DNA from: Caldisericia bacterium
GTDB taxonomy: Bacteria > Caldisericota > Caldisericia > UBA6126
Direction: 5' to 3'
Length of the DNA stretch: 59,068 nucleotides
NCBI GenBank assembly: GCA_023146045.1
Contig: JAGLCW010000017.1
Coordinates: 1 to 59,068, forward strand
In this document: piece after piece, positions 1 to 11,092 of the stretch
How positions within the stretch are numbered: position 1 is the stretch's first letter
Layout of the letters: the number at the start of each line of letters is the position of its first letter
The notes under the pieces: generated by a model
The model's input: only the letters and a program-made list of their open reading frames with translations
Database searches by the model: none
What the model was told of the DNA's origin: nothing
Position numbers and translations under genes: made by a program

Positions 1-614
1 GTTACTACATCGAGATCATGTGTTGCCATTAGAATGCTTGTTCCCATTTCGTTAATTTTACTAAATAAAGAAATTATCTCTTTGGAAGTTTGAAAATCTA
101 AGTTTCCGGTTGGTTCATCAGCCAAAAGTAGTCTTGGTTTCGTAACAATTGCTCTTGCAATTGCTACTCTCTGTTGTTCTCCACCAGACAATGTCATTGG
201 CATGCTTTTTTCTCTGTTTAACAAATCAACAATTTCAAGAACCAAGCGTACCTGTTTATTTATATAGCTTTTTGAAAAACCTGCAATTTCAAGTGCAAAT
301 GAAATGTTTTGAAATACATTTTTATATTCTATAAGGTTAAAATCTTGGAACACAATGCCAATACGCCTTCGTATTCTATAGCCACGCTTTTTTGAAACCT
401 GAGAAATCTTTAATGTTTCTAGTAAGATTTCACCAGAGTCTGGGTCTTCTTGTTTCGTGATTAATCTGAATAATGTTGTTTTCCCAGCTCCAGATCTACC
501 CATTAAATAGACAAACTCACCTTCTTGGATTGAAAAACTTACATTCTCTAGTGCTTTAACGTTTGGCTTGTATACTTTTGTAACATCTCTAATTTGAAGA
601 ATTTGGGAAGTCAT
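1..614 (-). CDS. ftsE: Cell-division ABC transporter ATPase FtsE, C-terminus cut by window edge
   Basis: The reading frame opens at ATG 614 and stays open to base 1, giving 204 residues without a stop. It is an ABC ATPase: Walker A GRSGAGKTT (residues 39-47), signature LSGGEQQR (142-149), Walker B LLLADEP (162-168) and the H-loop histidine at 199. The short N-terminus and the overall wording match FtsE, which with the membrane protein FtsX transmits cell-division signals to peptidoglycan hydrolases. ftsX would be expected just beyond the left edge. The gene starts one base before the end of the YitT-family gene and is the last visible gene of a minus-strand operon. A LolD- or MacB-like ATPase is the main alternative. 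Confidence 0.85.
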   Translation of the reverse strand, partial: MTSQILQIRDVTKVYKPNVKALENVSFSIQEGEFVYLMGRSGAGKTTLFRLITKQEDPDSGEILLETLKISQVSKKRGYRIRRRIGIVFQDFNLIEYKNVFQNISFALEIAGFSKSYINKQVRLVLEIVDLLNREKSMPMTLSGGEQQRVAIARAIVTKPRLLLADEPTGNLDFQTSKEIISLFSKINEMGTSILMATHDLDVV

Positions 615-1502
615 TTAGTCCCTTTTCCTTTCAAAACCTTCACCTACAACCTCATCCAAAGATCCAATCATGACAAATGCTTTTGGATCAAATGACATAA
701 CTTGTTTTTTGAAAGTTGAGTATTGCCTTCTGGAAAAAGCGCAAATTAGAATTGTTTTACCAGACTTGGTGTATCCGCCTTTTCCCTCCAACATTGTTAC
801 CCCTCTGTCCATTTCTTTAATAATAAAGTCTTTAATTTCTTCATCTTTAGAAGTTACAACAAGCGCAGCTTTAGAAGAAGATAGACCCTCCTGAACAAGA
901 TCTATCATTTTACCAACCACTATTATTCCAAGAAGTGGTAACAATGCCAGATCTGCATCTTTAAAAATTAACGCTGAGGACAGTATTACAATCCCATCCA
1001 ATGATATTACTATTTGCCCAAAAGACGCATTTGTATATGTTTTAACTATTTGAGCCAGCATATCAGTTCCGCCCAATGAGCCGTAAGATCTATAAAGCAT
1101 TCCTATTCCAAATCCAGAAAGAACTGCTCCGTAAAGAACAGATATTAGTAAGTCTGGATGAATATCTAAAGATGGTATTACATATTTTGAGAAAAAATCT
1201 ATCGCTAATGAATTAGCTACTACAGATATAAAAGTTGTTAAAATTACTCTTTTTTGTAGACGAAAAAATGCCCATATAAATATCGGGATATTCAATACTA
1301 AATATATTACTCCTACTGGATATTTTGCCTCTATTAAGTAATAAATTATAATAGCAATCCCATTAATCCCACCTAGCGTTAGCTTATTAGGGATTAAAAA
1401 TAAGGAATAGCCAAAAGCGTCTACAAATGTACCTAGAATAACTCCCAAAAAATTAGCCCTTATTCTAGGTACTTCAGTTTGTGTAATTGTATCGTTCACC
1501 AC
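615..1502 (-). CDS. YitT family (DUF161/DUF2179) membrane protein
   Basis: This 295-residue protein has about five to six hydrophobic segments in its first 200 residues, then a soluble C-terminal domain of about 80 residues (from ALVVTSKDEEIK). That is the YitT layout, a membrane domain plus DUF2179. The function of the family is not established. The start is one of two adjacent GTG codons (1502 or 1499). The Shine-Dalgarno GGAGG lies 2 nt before the first and 5 nt before the second, so 1499 fits better. It lies between the stalk-domain protein gene (9 nt gap) and ftsE (adjacent), so co-transcription is likely. Confidence 0.8.
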   Translation of the reverse strand: MVNDTITQTEVPRIRANFLGVILGTFVDAFGYSLFLIPNKLTLGGINGIAIIIYYLIEAKYPVGVIYLVLNIPIFIWAFFRLQKRVILTTFISVVANSLAIDFFSKYVIPSLDIHPDLLISVLYGAVLSGFGIGMLYRSYGSLGGTDMLAQIVKTYTNASFGQIVISLDGIVILSSALIFKDADLALLPLLGIIVVGKMIDLVQEGLSSSKAALVVTSKDEEIKDFIIKEMDRGVTMLEGKGGYTKSGKTILICAFSRRQYSTFKKQVMSFDPKAFVMIGSLDEVVGEGFERKRD

Positions 1503-1510
1503 ATCCTCCG

Positions 1511-3208
1511 TTAAAATTTTATCATTATTTCTTTTGTTGAAGGTAAGTATTCAACTACAGAACCAAAAGCTTCAGATATAAACCTTAACGGTACCATAGT
1601 TCTTTGGTTGGTGATAAATGGCTCGCCATCCAGAACAATATATTGTGTATCTTTTGTATCACTTTCTATTCTTGCACTTACACTACCTATTTTTAAAAAG
1701 ACATGCGTGCCCACAAGAGAGATGTGAATCTCCTTTGTTTCCTGATTCCATTCCATGTCTGCTCCATATATATCAGTAATTGTATTTATTGGTACAAACA
1801 CTCTACCGTTTACAATCTGTGGCGGTGTATCTAGTGCAAATTCTTTGTCATTAAAAACTCCCAGAGTCTTCCCTATGGTCAAAACTATTAAGTTGTCTAA
1901 TACTGGTTTGTAAAAGAAAACTGCATACTTTGTTAATTTATTTCCAATGGCATCTTTTGATGTAAAAATTAGCTGGTTGATTTTTTGTATCACCTGGTAA
2001 GATATTTGGAATGTACCATCTTTTTTGACAAGAACTTCAGCTCCATTAAAGCTCAAAAATGATCCATAATCTGTTTTTCCTGTTACTTTAACACTCTTAT
2101 CGCTTGTTACCATTGGAACAGGATCTAGTATTAGCATAGGTGGTGTTGTATCTAATTCTATTTGAATTGTTTCTGATCGAGTATTGTTATGAGCATCCCA
2201 AACTGAAACAATAAATGTGTTCATTCCTTCATCTAGTATTGTTCTATAGTAGAAAACACCATCTTCTTGATCCACTGCTATGCGCTGTTTATTTATGCTT
2301 GCATAGCTTCCTGGTTCTGTTTCGCATAAAAAGAACAATTTGCTTTGTTTTGTTTTGAATCCATCATCTGGAGTTAATATTGTCAATGGTGGAGCTTTTG
2401 AATCTATAGTTTTTTCAACATATATTGAGACTGGGAGTTCTATCTGTCCACCATTGCTTTGAATTCCAATATTCCCCTTGTACGATTGGTTTGGTGGCAA
2501 CAGCGTTGTATCGGCAGTAATTGTAATTTCAGTTTCACCGGTAAACCTTTTTGGAGTTACCTTTAGCCATGGAGTATACGAATCAAGAGTTCCGGATATT
2601 TCTCCTTCTCCTGAATTAAATACTTTAAATGTTTTTGTTGGTATTTTTGCAAATTGTACGTTTCCAAAGTCTATAGACCCTGGATCAACGGACAATATCG
2701 GCTCATGAGAAAGCTCATAAATCTCAATTTCAAAAGAATCTGCTTCACACTGCATTTCCATTAATTCACTATTCATTAAAGTTAGATCACTTATCGCAAA
2801 CAGTGCTTTGCCTATAAATTTTGGTTTGCATATTAATGTAAAAAGCGTTCCGCTAACATCAATACCATCAGATTTTCCCAATATAGCGGATCCAATATTT
2901 ATTATTCCATTTTCAGTAACTTTTCTTTGAAATGAAGCATCTTTGCCATTATCTTGGAAAATACTTCCTTGAATTAAGTCTACGTATTCAACTTTATTTT
3001 GTGGATAAGAAAAGGACAATGAATACCCAAATAAATCTTTTGCGTTGCTAATTTTTACTGTAATCTCGATTTTTTGTTCTTCAACAGAATATTTGGTTTT
3101 TTCCGAAGATATAGTTATGCTTGTTTGCTCTGCAAAAACACTTTTTAGCTGTACATTCAATGCAAAAAAAATAGCCAGAATCGTAATGCTAGCAACTATC
3201 CTTCTCAT
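1511..3208 (-). CDS. Secreted protein with cohesin-like, Ig-like and stalk (copper amine oxidase N-like) domains
   Basis: The start is placed at ATG 3208 because AGGAG lies just upstream and the protein then begins with a clean signal peptide (MRRIVAS, a hydrophobic core, cleavage near VFAEQ). An upstream in-frame start at 3241 is less likely. The order of domains in about 565 residues is: a cohesin-like beta domain (about 20-160), a choice-of-anchor/BACON-like segment with a DFGNVQF motif (about 175-275), one or two Ig-like segments resembling the bacillopeptidase F/glucodextranase B type (about 285-430), and a C-terminal stalk domain (about 440-565, with FVPINTI and TMVPLRFISEAFG). Such proteins are cell-surface factors with unknown partners. 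It overlaps the preceding small gene by 20 nt. Confidence 0.75.
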   Translation of the reverse strand: MRRIVASITILAIFFALNVQLKSVFAEQTSITISSEKTKYSVEEQKIEITVKISNAKDLFGYSLSFSYPQNKVEYVDLIQGSIFQDNGKDASFQRKVTENGIINIGSAILGKSDGIDVSGTLFTLICKPKFIGKALFAISDLTLMNSELMEMQCEADSFEIEIYELSHEPILSVDPGSIDFGNVQFAKIPTKTFKVFNSGEGEISGTLDSYTPWLKVTPKRFTGETEITITADTTLLPPNQSYKGNIGIQSNGGQIELPVSIYVEKTIDSKAPPLTILTPDDGFKTKQSKLFFLCETEPGSYASINKQRIAVDQEDGVFYYRTILDEGMNTFIVSVWDAHNNTRSETIQIELDTTPPMLILDPVPMVTSDKSVKVTGKTDYGSFLSFNGAEVLVKKDGTFQISYQVIQKINQLIFTSKDAIGNKLTKYAVFFYKPVLDNLIVLTIGKTLGVFNDKEFALDTPPQIVNGRVFVPINTITDIYGADMEWNQETKEIHISLVGTHVFLKIGSVSARIESDTKDTQYIVLDGEPFITNQRTMVPLRFISEAFGSVVEYLPSTKEIMIKF

Positions 3209-3425
3209 TGTTTTCTCCTTCTTGAAATTTCCTAGGTTCACTTTGATTTTTAAATTTTAAAGTAGAATCTAAAATTACTGGTAAAGAATAAAAAATTTTT
3301 TTTATGGTTTTTTTTCTCGATTTTGAAAATAATACTCCTTTTATTGGAGTAAACAATATTGCCAACAATAACCCTATCGAAAATCCCGTAATAAGCCCAG
3401 CGATTCTTTCTTTATTTTCCATCAT
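3189..3425 (-). CDS. Small membrane protein, YtxH-like
   Basis: A 78-residue protein with one glycine-rich hydrophobic helix near the N-terminus (about residues 8-27, IAGLITGFSIGLLLAILFTP) followed by a basic stretch and a polar tail. The pattern resembles YtxH/gas-vesicle-like small membrane proteins, but the similarity is only one of composition. The ATG overlaps the stop of the RseC-like gene by 4 nt and its own 3' end overlaps the next gene by 20 nt, which supports a real translationally coupled gene. The exact function is unknown. Confidence 0.6.
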   Translation of the reverse strand: MMENKERIAGLITGFSIGLLLAILFTPIKGVLFSKSRKKTIKKIFYSLPVILDSTLKFKNQSEPRKFQEGENNEKDSC

Positions 3426-3826
3426 ATCTTCTCAACAATTCTAATTACTTTAATTTTGGCTTTAAATTTCTTATCAAAGCTATATGCACAAACAACAGCA
3501 ACGAGAAACAATACACCACCGTAAATAGCTTGCTTGGTGATATCACCATTTCCAAGAATAATTCCAAAAACAAGCATGAATACAGGAAAAAGTAAACTTA
3601 CAACAACTGCTATAATAATTTTTGTGTTCTCTATTAGTAGTTCAACCGTATCTCCGATTTGTGCAAAAGAAATGTCATCAACAAAAACTAGATCGTTATT
3701 TTTGCAATCCGAATGACAACTGTTACATTGTGAACCACAATTTTCTGATTCACCGTTATTTCCTTTTGTCAAAACAACCCAACCGCCACTACCAATAACT
3801 TTTTTTACAACTGCTTCATGAAACAT
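3422..3826 (-). CDS. RseC/SoxR-reducing-system family membrane protein
   Basis: This 134-residue protein matches the RseC_MucC family. It has an N-terminal beta region, a cysteine cluster (C30, C34, C37, C41), then two transmembrane helices (about 75-95 and 102-120) and a basic C-terminal tail. Family members are linked to SoxR reduction, RseC function in the sigma-E response, or Rnf-associated electron transfer; the role in Clostridia is not settled. The four cysteines suggest redox or metal chemistry. GGAGAG stands 4 nt before the ATG. Only 19 nt upstream ends a U-run of a structured RNA, so expression may be controlled by read-through of that element. It is the first gene of the operon ending in ftsE. 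Confidence 0.75.
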   Translation of the reverse strand: MFHEAVVKKVIGSGGWVVLTKGNNGESENCGSQCNSCHSDCKNNDLVFVDDISFAQIGDTVELLIENTKIIIAVVVSLLFPVFMLVFGIILGNGDITKQAIYGGVLFLVAVVCAYSFDKKFKAKIKVIRIVEKI

Positions 3827-3845
3827 TTATCTCTCCGTCCATATC

Positions 3846-4025
3846 AAAAAACCCCCAAGATGGCGTCAAAATATAGACCATAGAACCGCACAAAACTTAA
3901 TATGGGAATTAACATATCGTTCGGGTACTAAAGTAAAACAAAAGCGCCACTCCAGATACATTGCAACCGTTATGCAATCCATTTGCGTCCTAGTCTATAC
4001 TCACAACAACCATCGCAGGGTGTTA
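3846..4025 (-). ncRNA. Structured RNA about 180 nt: 6S-like small RNA or attenuating leader
   Basis: A long fold closes the region on the minus strand. The 5' arm (4010-4020) pairs with 3852-3863 in 10 of 11 positions. A second helix pairs 3984-3999 with 3872-3890, about 16 pairs with small bulges. Inside are hairpins at 3960-3978 (ATTGCA/TGCAAT) and 3897-3912 (TTAAT/ATTAA). G-U pairs in the closing helix form only in the minus-strand RNA, which fixes the strand. The 3' arm runs straight into a U-run (3846-3851), so the closing helix itself looks like a long-range terminator. Length, an own promoter and closed ends fit 6S RNA; the position 19 nt before the RseC-like gene fits a cis-acting leader. 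I could not match it to a known riboswitch. Confidence 0.55.
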
Positions 4026-4031
4026 CTTATT

Positions 4032-4059
4032 ATTATACAGAATTTGTAGATTATGAAAA
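4032..4059 (-). promoter_or_regulatory. Promoter of the structured RNA / rseC-like operon
   Basis: On the minus strand a perfect TATAAT (4032-4037) lies 16 nt after a TTTTCA -35 box (4054-4059). A start about 7 nt downstream would be near 4025, exactly where the paired 5' arm of the structured RNA begins. The same TTTTCA -35 appears before the SLH/solute-binding protein gene. Confidence 0.6.
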
Positions 4060-4109
4060 GGAATTTCAATAGTAACCATAAAATATTGCAAAATGATTAC
4101 AAAACACCC

Positions 4110-4134
4110 TTTACAAGTTTTTAACATTTGTTAA
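4110..4134 (+). promoter_or_regulatory. Possible promoter/operator for carbonic anhydrase-pduL
   Basis: TTTACA (4110-4115) could be a -35 box. It is followed by the inverted repeat TTAACA-TT-TGTTAA (4121-4134), a possible regulator site lying about 36 nt before the carbonic anhydrase start. No convincing -10 box was found. It shares half-site letters with Rex sites but not their usual arrangement. Confidence 0.25.
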
Positions 4135-4169
4135 ACATCCTATGTATCTTTTTTTACAAGGAGAATAAA

Positions 4170-4697
4170 ATGATTGTTTCTTTTAAAACATGGACTCCGT
4201 CTATAAGAGAATGTAGTTTTGTGGCACCAGACAGTTCAATTATCGGTGATGTTTTCGCTAAAAGTAATAGCAGCATATGGTATCAAGTCGTACTTAGGGC
4301 TGACCTTGCAAGAATTGAAATTGGTGAAGGAACAAACATTCAAGAATTATCATCCATTCATGTAAAGCATAATAGCCCTGTAATAATAGGAGATTATGTT
4401 ACGGTTGGACATAACTCAATACTACATGGGTGCAAAATCGGTAACAATACACTTATCGGCATGGGAAGCATTATTCTTGATGATGCACAAATTGGCAATC
4501 AATGCATTGTTGGGGCTGGTTCATTGGTAACAGAAGGAAAAGTTTTTCCAGATGGTTGTCTAATTCTTGGTTCTCCAGCAAGAGTAATCAGAGAGTTAAC
4601 GGTTGATGAAAAAAAATCTCTTTTATCTTCAGCTGAACAATATATTAATCTAGCACTTGAAAATAAAAGTGCCGTATTAGGAGAAAATAATGTGTAA
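4170..4697 (+). CDS. Gamma-class carbonic anhydrase-like protein
   Basis: The start at ATG 4170 follows AAGGAG with a good 6-nt spacing; the longer frame to 4128 has no such site. The 175-residue protein is a left-handed beta-helix built from hexapeptide repeats (for example IIGDYVTVGHNSILHGCKIGNN). The family's zinc histidines are visible in SSIHVKH and TVGHNSILHG. Members hydrate CO2 or act as related acyl-binding proteins, and not all of them show carbonic anhydrase activity. The 3' end overlaps the ATG of the pduL-like gene by 8 nt, so the two are very likely translated together. Bicarbonate supply or a role in acyl-phosphate metabolism is an inference. Confidence 0.8.
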   Translation: MIVSFKTWTPSIRECSFVAPDSSIIGDVFAKSNSSIWYQVVLRADLARIEIGEGTNIQELSSIHVKHNSPVIIGDYVTVGHNSILHGCKIGNNTLIGMGSIILDDAQIGNQCIVGAGSLVTEGKVFPDGCLILGSPARVIRELTVDEKKSLLSSAEQYINLALENKSAVLGENNV

Positions 4698-5229
4698 AAC
4701 ACAAATCCAGTGTGGCGTGTCAAACCGTCATATACATGTTTGCCAACAAGATCTTGAAATTCTTTTTGGTAGTGGCTATAAACTTGCAGTTAAAAAAGAT
4801 CTTTCTCAAACTGGACAATATGCTGCAGAGGAAACTGTAAAATTAGTAACAGCAAAAAGTCAGATTGAAAACGTAAGAATCCTTGGACCAGTGAGAAAAG
4901 AAACTCAAGTAGAAATTTCTTTGACAGATACTTTTAAGCTTGGGATAAAAGCTCCATTAAAGGAATCAGGTGATTTAGAAGGTACACCTGGGATTTTAAT
5001 CGTAGGCCCAAATGGCTTTGTATTGATTAACGAAGGAGTAATAGTACCATCTAGACATCTTCATATGAACAAAGTAAATGCAGTAGCACTAAATGTAAAA
5101 GATAAACAAATTGTATCTGTTAAATGCGATGGACCAAGGTCACTAATATTTAACCAAGTTCTAGTACGAGTTAGAGAAGACTTCGTACTAGATTTTCATA
5201 TTGACACTGACGAAGCAAATGCAGCCGGT

Positions 5230-7775
<2,546 letters not shown>

Positions 7776-7795
<20 letters not shown>

Positions 7796-9317
7796 TCTTC
7801 ATAAATGAATCTGTAAATTTCTTAATTACTCTTTTTAAAGTTTCTTCAAGATTTTGTGAAATCTCTTTTTTTGTTTTTATTGAAGATACCAATCTTGGAT
7901 ATTTTGTATTCATGAATCTGAACAATGCATCTTGATACTCAAGGGTACGTTCTATTGATACATTTTCCATTAATTCTTCCTTATATGCAAAAAATATCAA
8001 TATTTGATTTTCAAAAGCTAATGGTTCTTCGTTCTTTTGTTTTGCTATTTCGATTAGCTGCTCTCCACGTTTTAATCTTTTGATAGTGTCTTTATCTAAT
8101 TCTGTACCAAATTCTGTGAAAGCTTTTAAATCATTGTATTGACTCATTTCCAATCTTAAGCCAGATGACACTCTTTTCATAGCTTTAGTTTGAGCTGAAC
8201 TTCCAACACGTGAAACAGATAATCCAATGTTTACTGCTGGTCTTTTACCAGCATTAAACATGTTTTTTTCTAAATAAATCTGACCATCGGTAATTGAAAT
8301 TAAATTGGTTGGGATATACTGGGAGATATCACCACCCTGAGTTTCAACGACCGGTAATGCAGTAATAGTTCCTCCTCCAATATCTTCTATAAAACTTCCA
8401 GCACGCTCCAATAATCTTGAGTGTAAATAGAATATATCACTTGGATATGCCTCTCTCGATGGAGGTCGATGAAGTAACAACGATATTTCTCTGTATGCTT
8501 CTGCGTGTTTAGATAAATCATCATAGACAATCAATACATCTTTGCCCATTGATGCAAAATATTCAGCAACTGCTGCTCCAGAAAATGGAGCTATGTATCT
8601 TAGTGACGTTGGATCCTCAGCTAGCGAAACAATAAACACCGTGTTTTCCATTGCTTTTCTGTTGGTTAAAGTCCTAATAATGGAAGCAACGGTGGACGCA
8701 CGCTGAGAAATTGCTACAAATATACATATCGTATCTGAAGAAGCTTGGTTAATGATTGTATCGATAAGAATTGCTGATTTACCAGTTTGTCTATCTCCTA
8801 CAATCAACTCTCTTTGTCCTTTGCCGATAGGTATCATTGAGTCTATCACTTTTATTCCAGTATGTAGTGGTCTATCAACTGCTTTTCTTTCCATTACAGA
8901 TGGGGCAATTGCCTCTACTCTTTTCTTGTCACTCGTGTGAATGTCTGATTTTCCATCCAATGGCATACCTATTGGACTAATTACTCTGCCTAGCAATGCT
9001 CTCCCAACTGGCATAGTCAAAGGATTACCAGTTCTATAAATTGGATCGCCAGTATGAACTGGAGATCCTTCTTTGAGAAGAATCAATTGAACTCTATCAT
9101 TAGAAATGAAGCCAAAAACAAATGCTAAAGAATCATCGTTTATCCTTATCATTTCTCCGCAAAAGCTATTACTAATACCTCTAGCAATAAGAACTGATGC
9201 GCTGATGTTAATAACAATACCTTGTTCCAGAATAAACCCATTAAATTGATAATCAGATAATTTTTTTTGTATTTCCTGATCTATAGATGTAAACAGCTTT
9301 TTATTTTGGTCGCTCAT
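7776..9317 (-). CDS. atpA: ATP synthase F1 alpha subunit
   Basis: Non-catalytic nucleotide-binding subunit, 513 residues. The P-loop GDRQTGKS is at 174-181, preceded by GKGQRELIV. The segments SGAAVAEYFASMG and VYDDLSKHAEAYREISLLL are alpha hallmarks. The stop of atpF-H and the ATG of atpA are separated by only 2 nt. The N-terminus, which normally contacts the delta N-terminal domain at the top of the stator, is present; yet that delta domain seems missing from this operon. Confidence 0.97.
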
Positions 9318-9319
9318 TA

Positions 9320-10084
9320 TTAACTCAATTGCTCAATTATTGACTGTATTTGTCCACTCAAACTGAAATCTAATTCATTGAAACCAAAATTTACTATTAT
9401 TCCACCAGCCATTTTATTATTACGCTGGAATTCAATAATTTGAGTGGATTTTTTAATATGTGATATCTTTTTGTGCAATTCTTCTTTAATATCCCAAGGT
9501 AAATCTACAGCAGAATAAACTACAATCGGGGAATTAGCCTTATGAGCTTCTGTTACTGCTTGTTCAAACGTAATTAAACGATTTGTTTTATCAAGAATTC
9601 TAGTTTTTTCGATATTTTCAATCACGTTAAGTATAAATTCACAATCCATACTTTTTGTCAAAACAGATGACATTACTCCATTTGAAATAACCTGTGCCAT
9701 TTTTAACGCTTGCTTTTTCAAAAGTTGATTTGAAGTTTGGAGTAAGGCATTAATCTCATCTTCTGCTGCCATAATCATATTCTTTGCTTGAGCTTTTGCA
9801 TCTTCTTTAGCTTTATTTACTATTTCGTCTGAAAGTTCATTTGCACCTGAAATAATAATTCTTGCTTGCTCTTCAGATTCAGCAATACTCCTTTGACATA
9901 AATCTTTGCTAAGTTCTCCTTGAAGTATAATTTCTTCTTTTTTTTCTTCAGAGACTCTTATCGTATCTTCTCGTTGTTCTATTATTTTTTTAACTGGTTT
10001 GTAAAAAAATAACATAAATCCCCAAAATACAAGACCAAAATTAATAATTACTCCAATAAAGGTTGTTAGATCAAACTGTAACAT
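9320..10084 (-). CDS. atpF: ATP synthase subunit b fused to delta C-terminal domain
   Basis: The 254-residue protein begins like subunit b: one membrane helix (about 7-28), then FYKPVKKIIEQRED and a long charged alpha-helical stalk to about residue 165. The remaining part (from about 180, SPIVVYSAVDLPW, ending MAGGIIVNFGFNELDFSLSGQ) is the C-terminal domain of delta. The N-terminal six-helix bundle of delta, about 100 residues, has no counterpart, and no separate atpH exists between atpE and atpA. The hybrid resembles the long alternate b subunits of N-ATPases, although the operon order here is the ordinary one. It would form the whole peripheral stalk. Two copies would normally be needed. 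Confidence 0.85.
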   Translation of the reverse strand: MLQFDLTTFIGVIINFGLVFWGFMLFFYKPVKKIIEQREDTIRVSEEKKEEIILQGELSKDLCQRSIAESEEQARIIISGANELSDEIVNKAKEDAKAQAKNMIMAAEDEINALLQTSNQLLKKQALKMAQVISNGVMSSVLTKSMDCEFILNVIENIEKTRILDKTNRLITFEQAVTEAHKANSPIVVYSAVDLPWDIKEELHKKISHIKKSTQIIEFQRNNKMAGGIIVNFGFNELDFSLSGQIQSIIEQLS

Positions 10085-10096
10085 ATTTTACACCTA

Positions 10097-10363
10097 TCAA
10101 GGAAGAATGTAGCTAATGAATGGGTTTGCAAATAATATTATGAGCGCAACAGCTAAAGCGTAAATTGCTAAAGACTCTATCAAAGCTAATGATAAAATCA
10201 ACGAACTGTTTATACCACCCTGTGCTTCAGGTTGACGCGCCATTGCTTCGAAAGCTGCAGCTGCAGCTTTCCCTTGTGCAGCAGCTCCACCAATAACAGC
10301 CAGCGCGATTGTTAATCCAGGTACAATAATAGAAATAGCATAAAATGCTAAAGCGTTGTCCAT
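10097..10363 (-). CDS. atpE: ATP synthase c subunit with Na+ ligand signature
   Basis: Membrane rotor subunit, 88 residues, two hydrophobic helices around the conserved loop ARQPEA (42-47). The ion-binding residues match the Na+ type known from Ilyobacter tartaricus: Q30 (its Q32) in helix 1 and E63-S64 plus Y68 (its E65, S66, Y70) in helix 2. H+-type rings usually lack the Gln and Ser ligands. The Gln lies exactly 12 positions before ARQPEA, as in Ilyobacter. AGGAGG stands before the ATG. Confidence 0.95.
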   Translation of the reverse strand: MDNALAFYAISIIVPGLTIALAVIGGAAAQGKAAAAAFEAMARQPEAQGGINSSLILSLALIESLAIYALAVALIILFANPFISYILP

Positions 10364-10372
10364 GAAATCCTC

Positions 10373-11092
10373 CTATGTGTGAACACCAATTGTTTCTTTA
10401 ATGTAAATAAGTATAAGTAAGGAAAATACATATGCCTGTATCAAGCCAGTAAACATTCCAAGTACAATAAGCAAAACTGGTACGACAAAACTAATCAAGT
10501 AAAAAACTATTTCGTAAACAACATGTTCTCCGAATAAGTTTCCAAATAGGCGGACAGATAAAGAAATTGGTTTAACTAATTCTTCAATTATGTTGATTGG
10601 TAGCATAAATGGATAAGGCTCAATGAAATGGTGTAGCCACTTTCCAATACCCATAGCCCCAATTGATGCTCCATGAACATATAGTATACCAGTAATTGCT
10701 AACCCCAATGTAACACTTAAATCTATATTAGGAGAAACTATCCAGTGCATTCCCATACCACCTAATGGTGAGAATAAACCAAGAAAGTTTGAGAATACTA
10801 TTATCCCAAACAAAGAGCCGATGAAAGGCATATATGAGTCTCCTATTTCGCCAATAATACTCCTAGTAAAATTGCGTAAAGCAAGAAAAATTAGCTCTCC
10901 AATTGAAGCTAAAACCTTCGGTTTACCGTTTTTTACAGATTTTCCTAGTAGTATTACAAATAATAGAAAAGAAGCTCCGGAAACAATCGAAGCTACAAGA
11001 GTAGATGAAAAAACAATACTTCCTTCACCAACAGGTATTTCAAATATTGGTCGTATTGAATGCTGTATAATCTCTTGCAGGGATTCTGTCAT
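10373..11092 (-). CDS. atpB: ATP synthase a subunit
   Basis: Stator channel subunit, 239 residues with about five or six membrane helices. The essential arginine is R181 in SVRLFGNLFGEH, next to ELVKPISL. The last helix segment GLIQAYVFSLL is the conserved C-terminal motif. The gene overlaps the small upstream atpI-like gene by 4 nt and is 9 nt from atpE, in the standard B-E order. Confidence 0.95.
   Translation of the reverse strand: MTESLQEIIQHSIRPIFEIPVGEGSIVFSSTLVASIVSGASFLLFVILLGKSVKNGKPKVLASIGELIFLALRNFTRSIIGEIGDSYMPFIGSLFGIIVFSNFLGLFSPLGGMGMHWIVSPNIDLSVTLGLAITGILYVHGASIGAMGIGKWLHHFIEPYPFMLPINIIEELVKPISLSVRLFGNLFGEHVVYEIVFYLISFVVPVLLIVLGMFTGLIQAYVFSLLILIYIKETIGVHT

Noticed and set aside
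149-334. 61-residue plus-strand frame at the left edge
   Set aside because: Lies fully within ftsE on the minus strand.
3846-4025. T-box leader on the plus strand, because of a CATAGAACCGCAC stretch
   Set aside because: The T-box core GGTGGNACCGCG is not reproduced, no specifier loop is visible, and wobble pairs place the structure on the minus strand.
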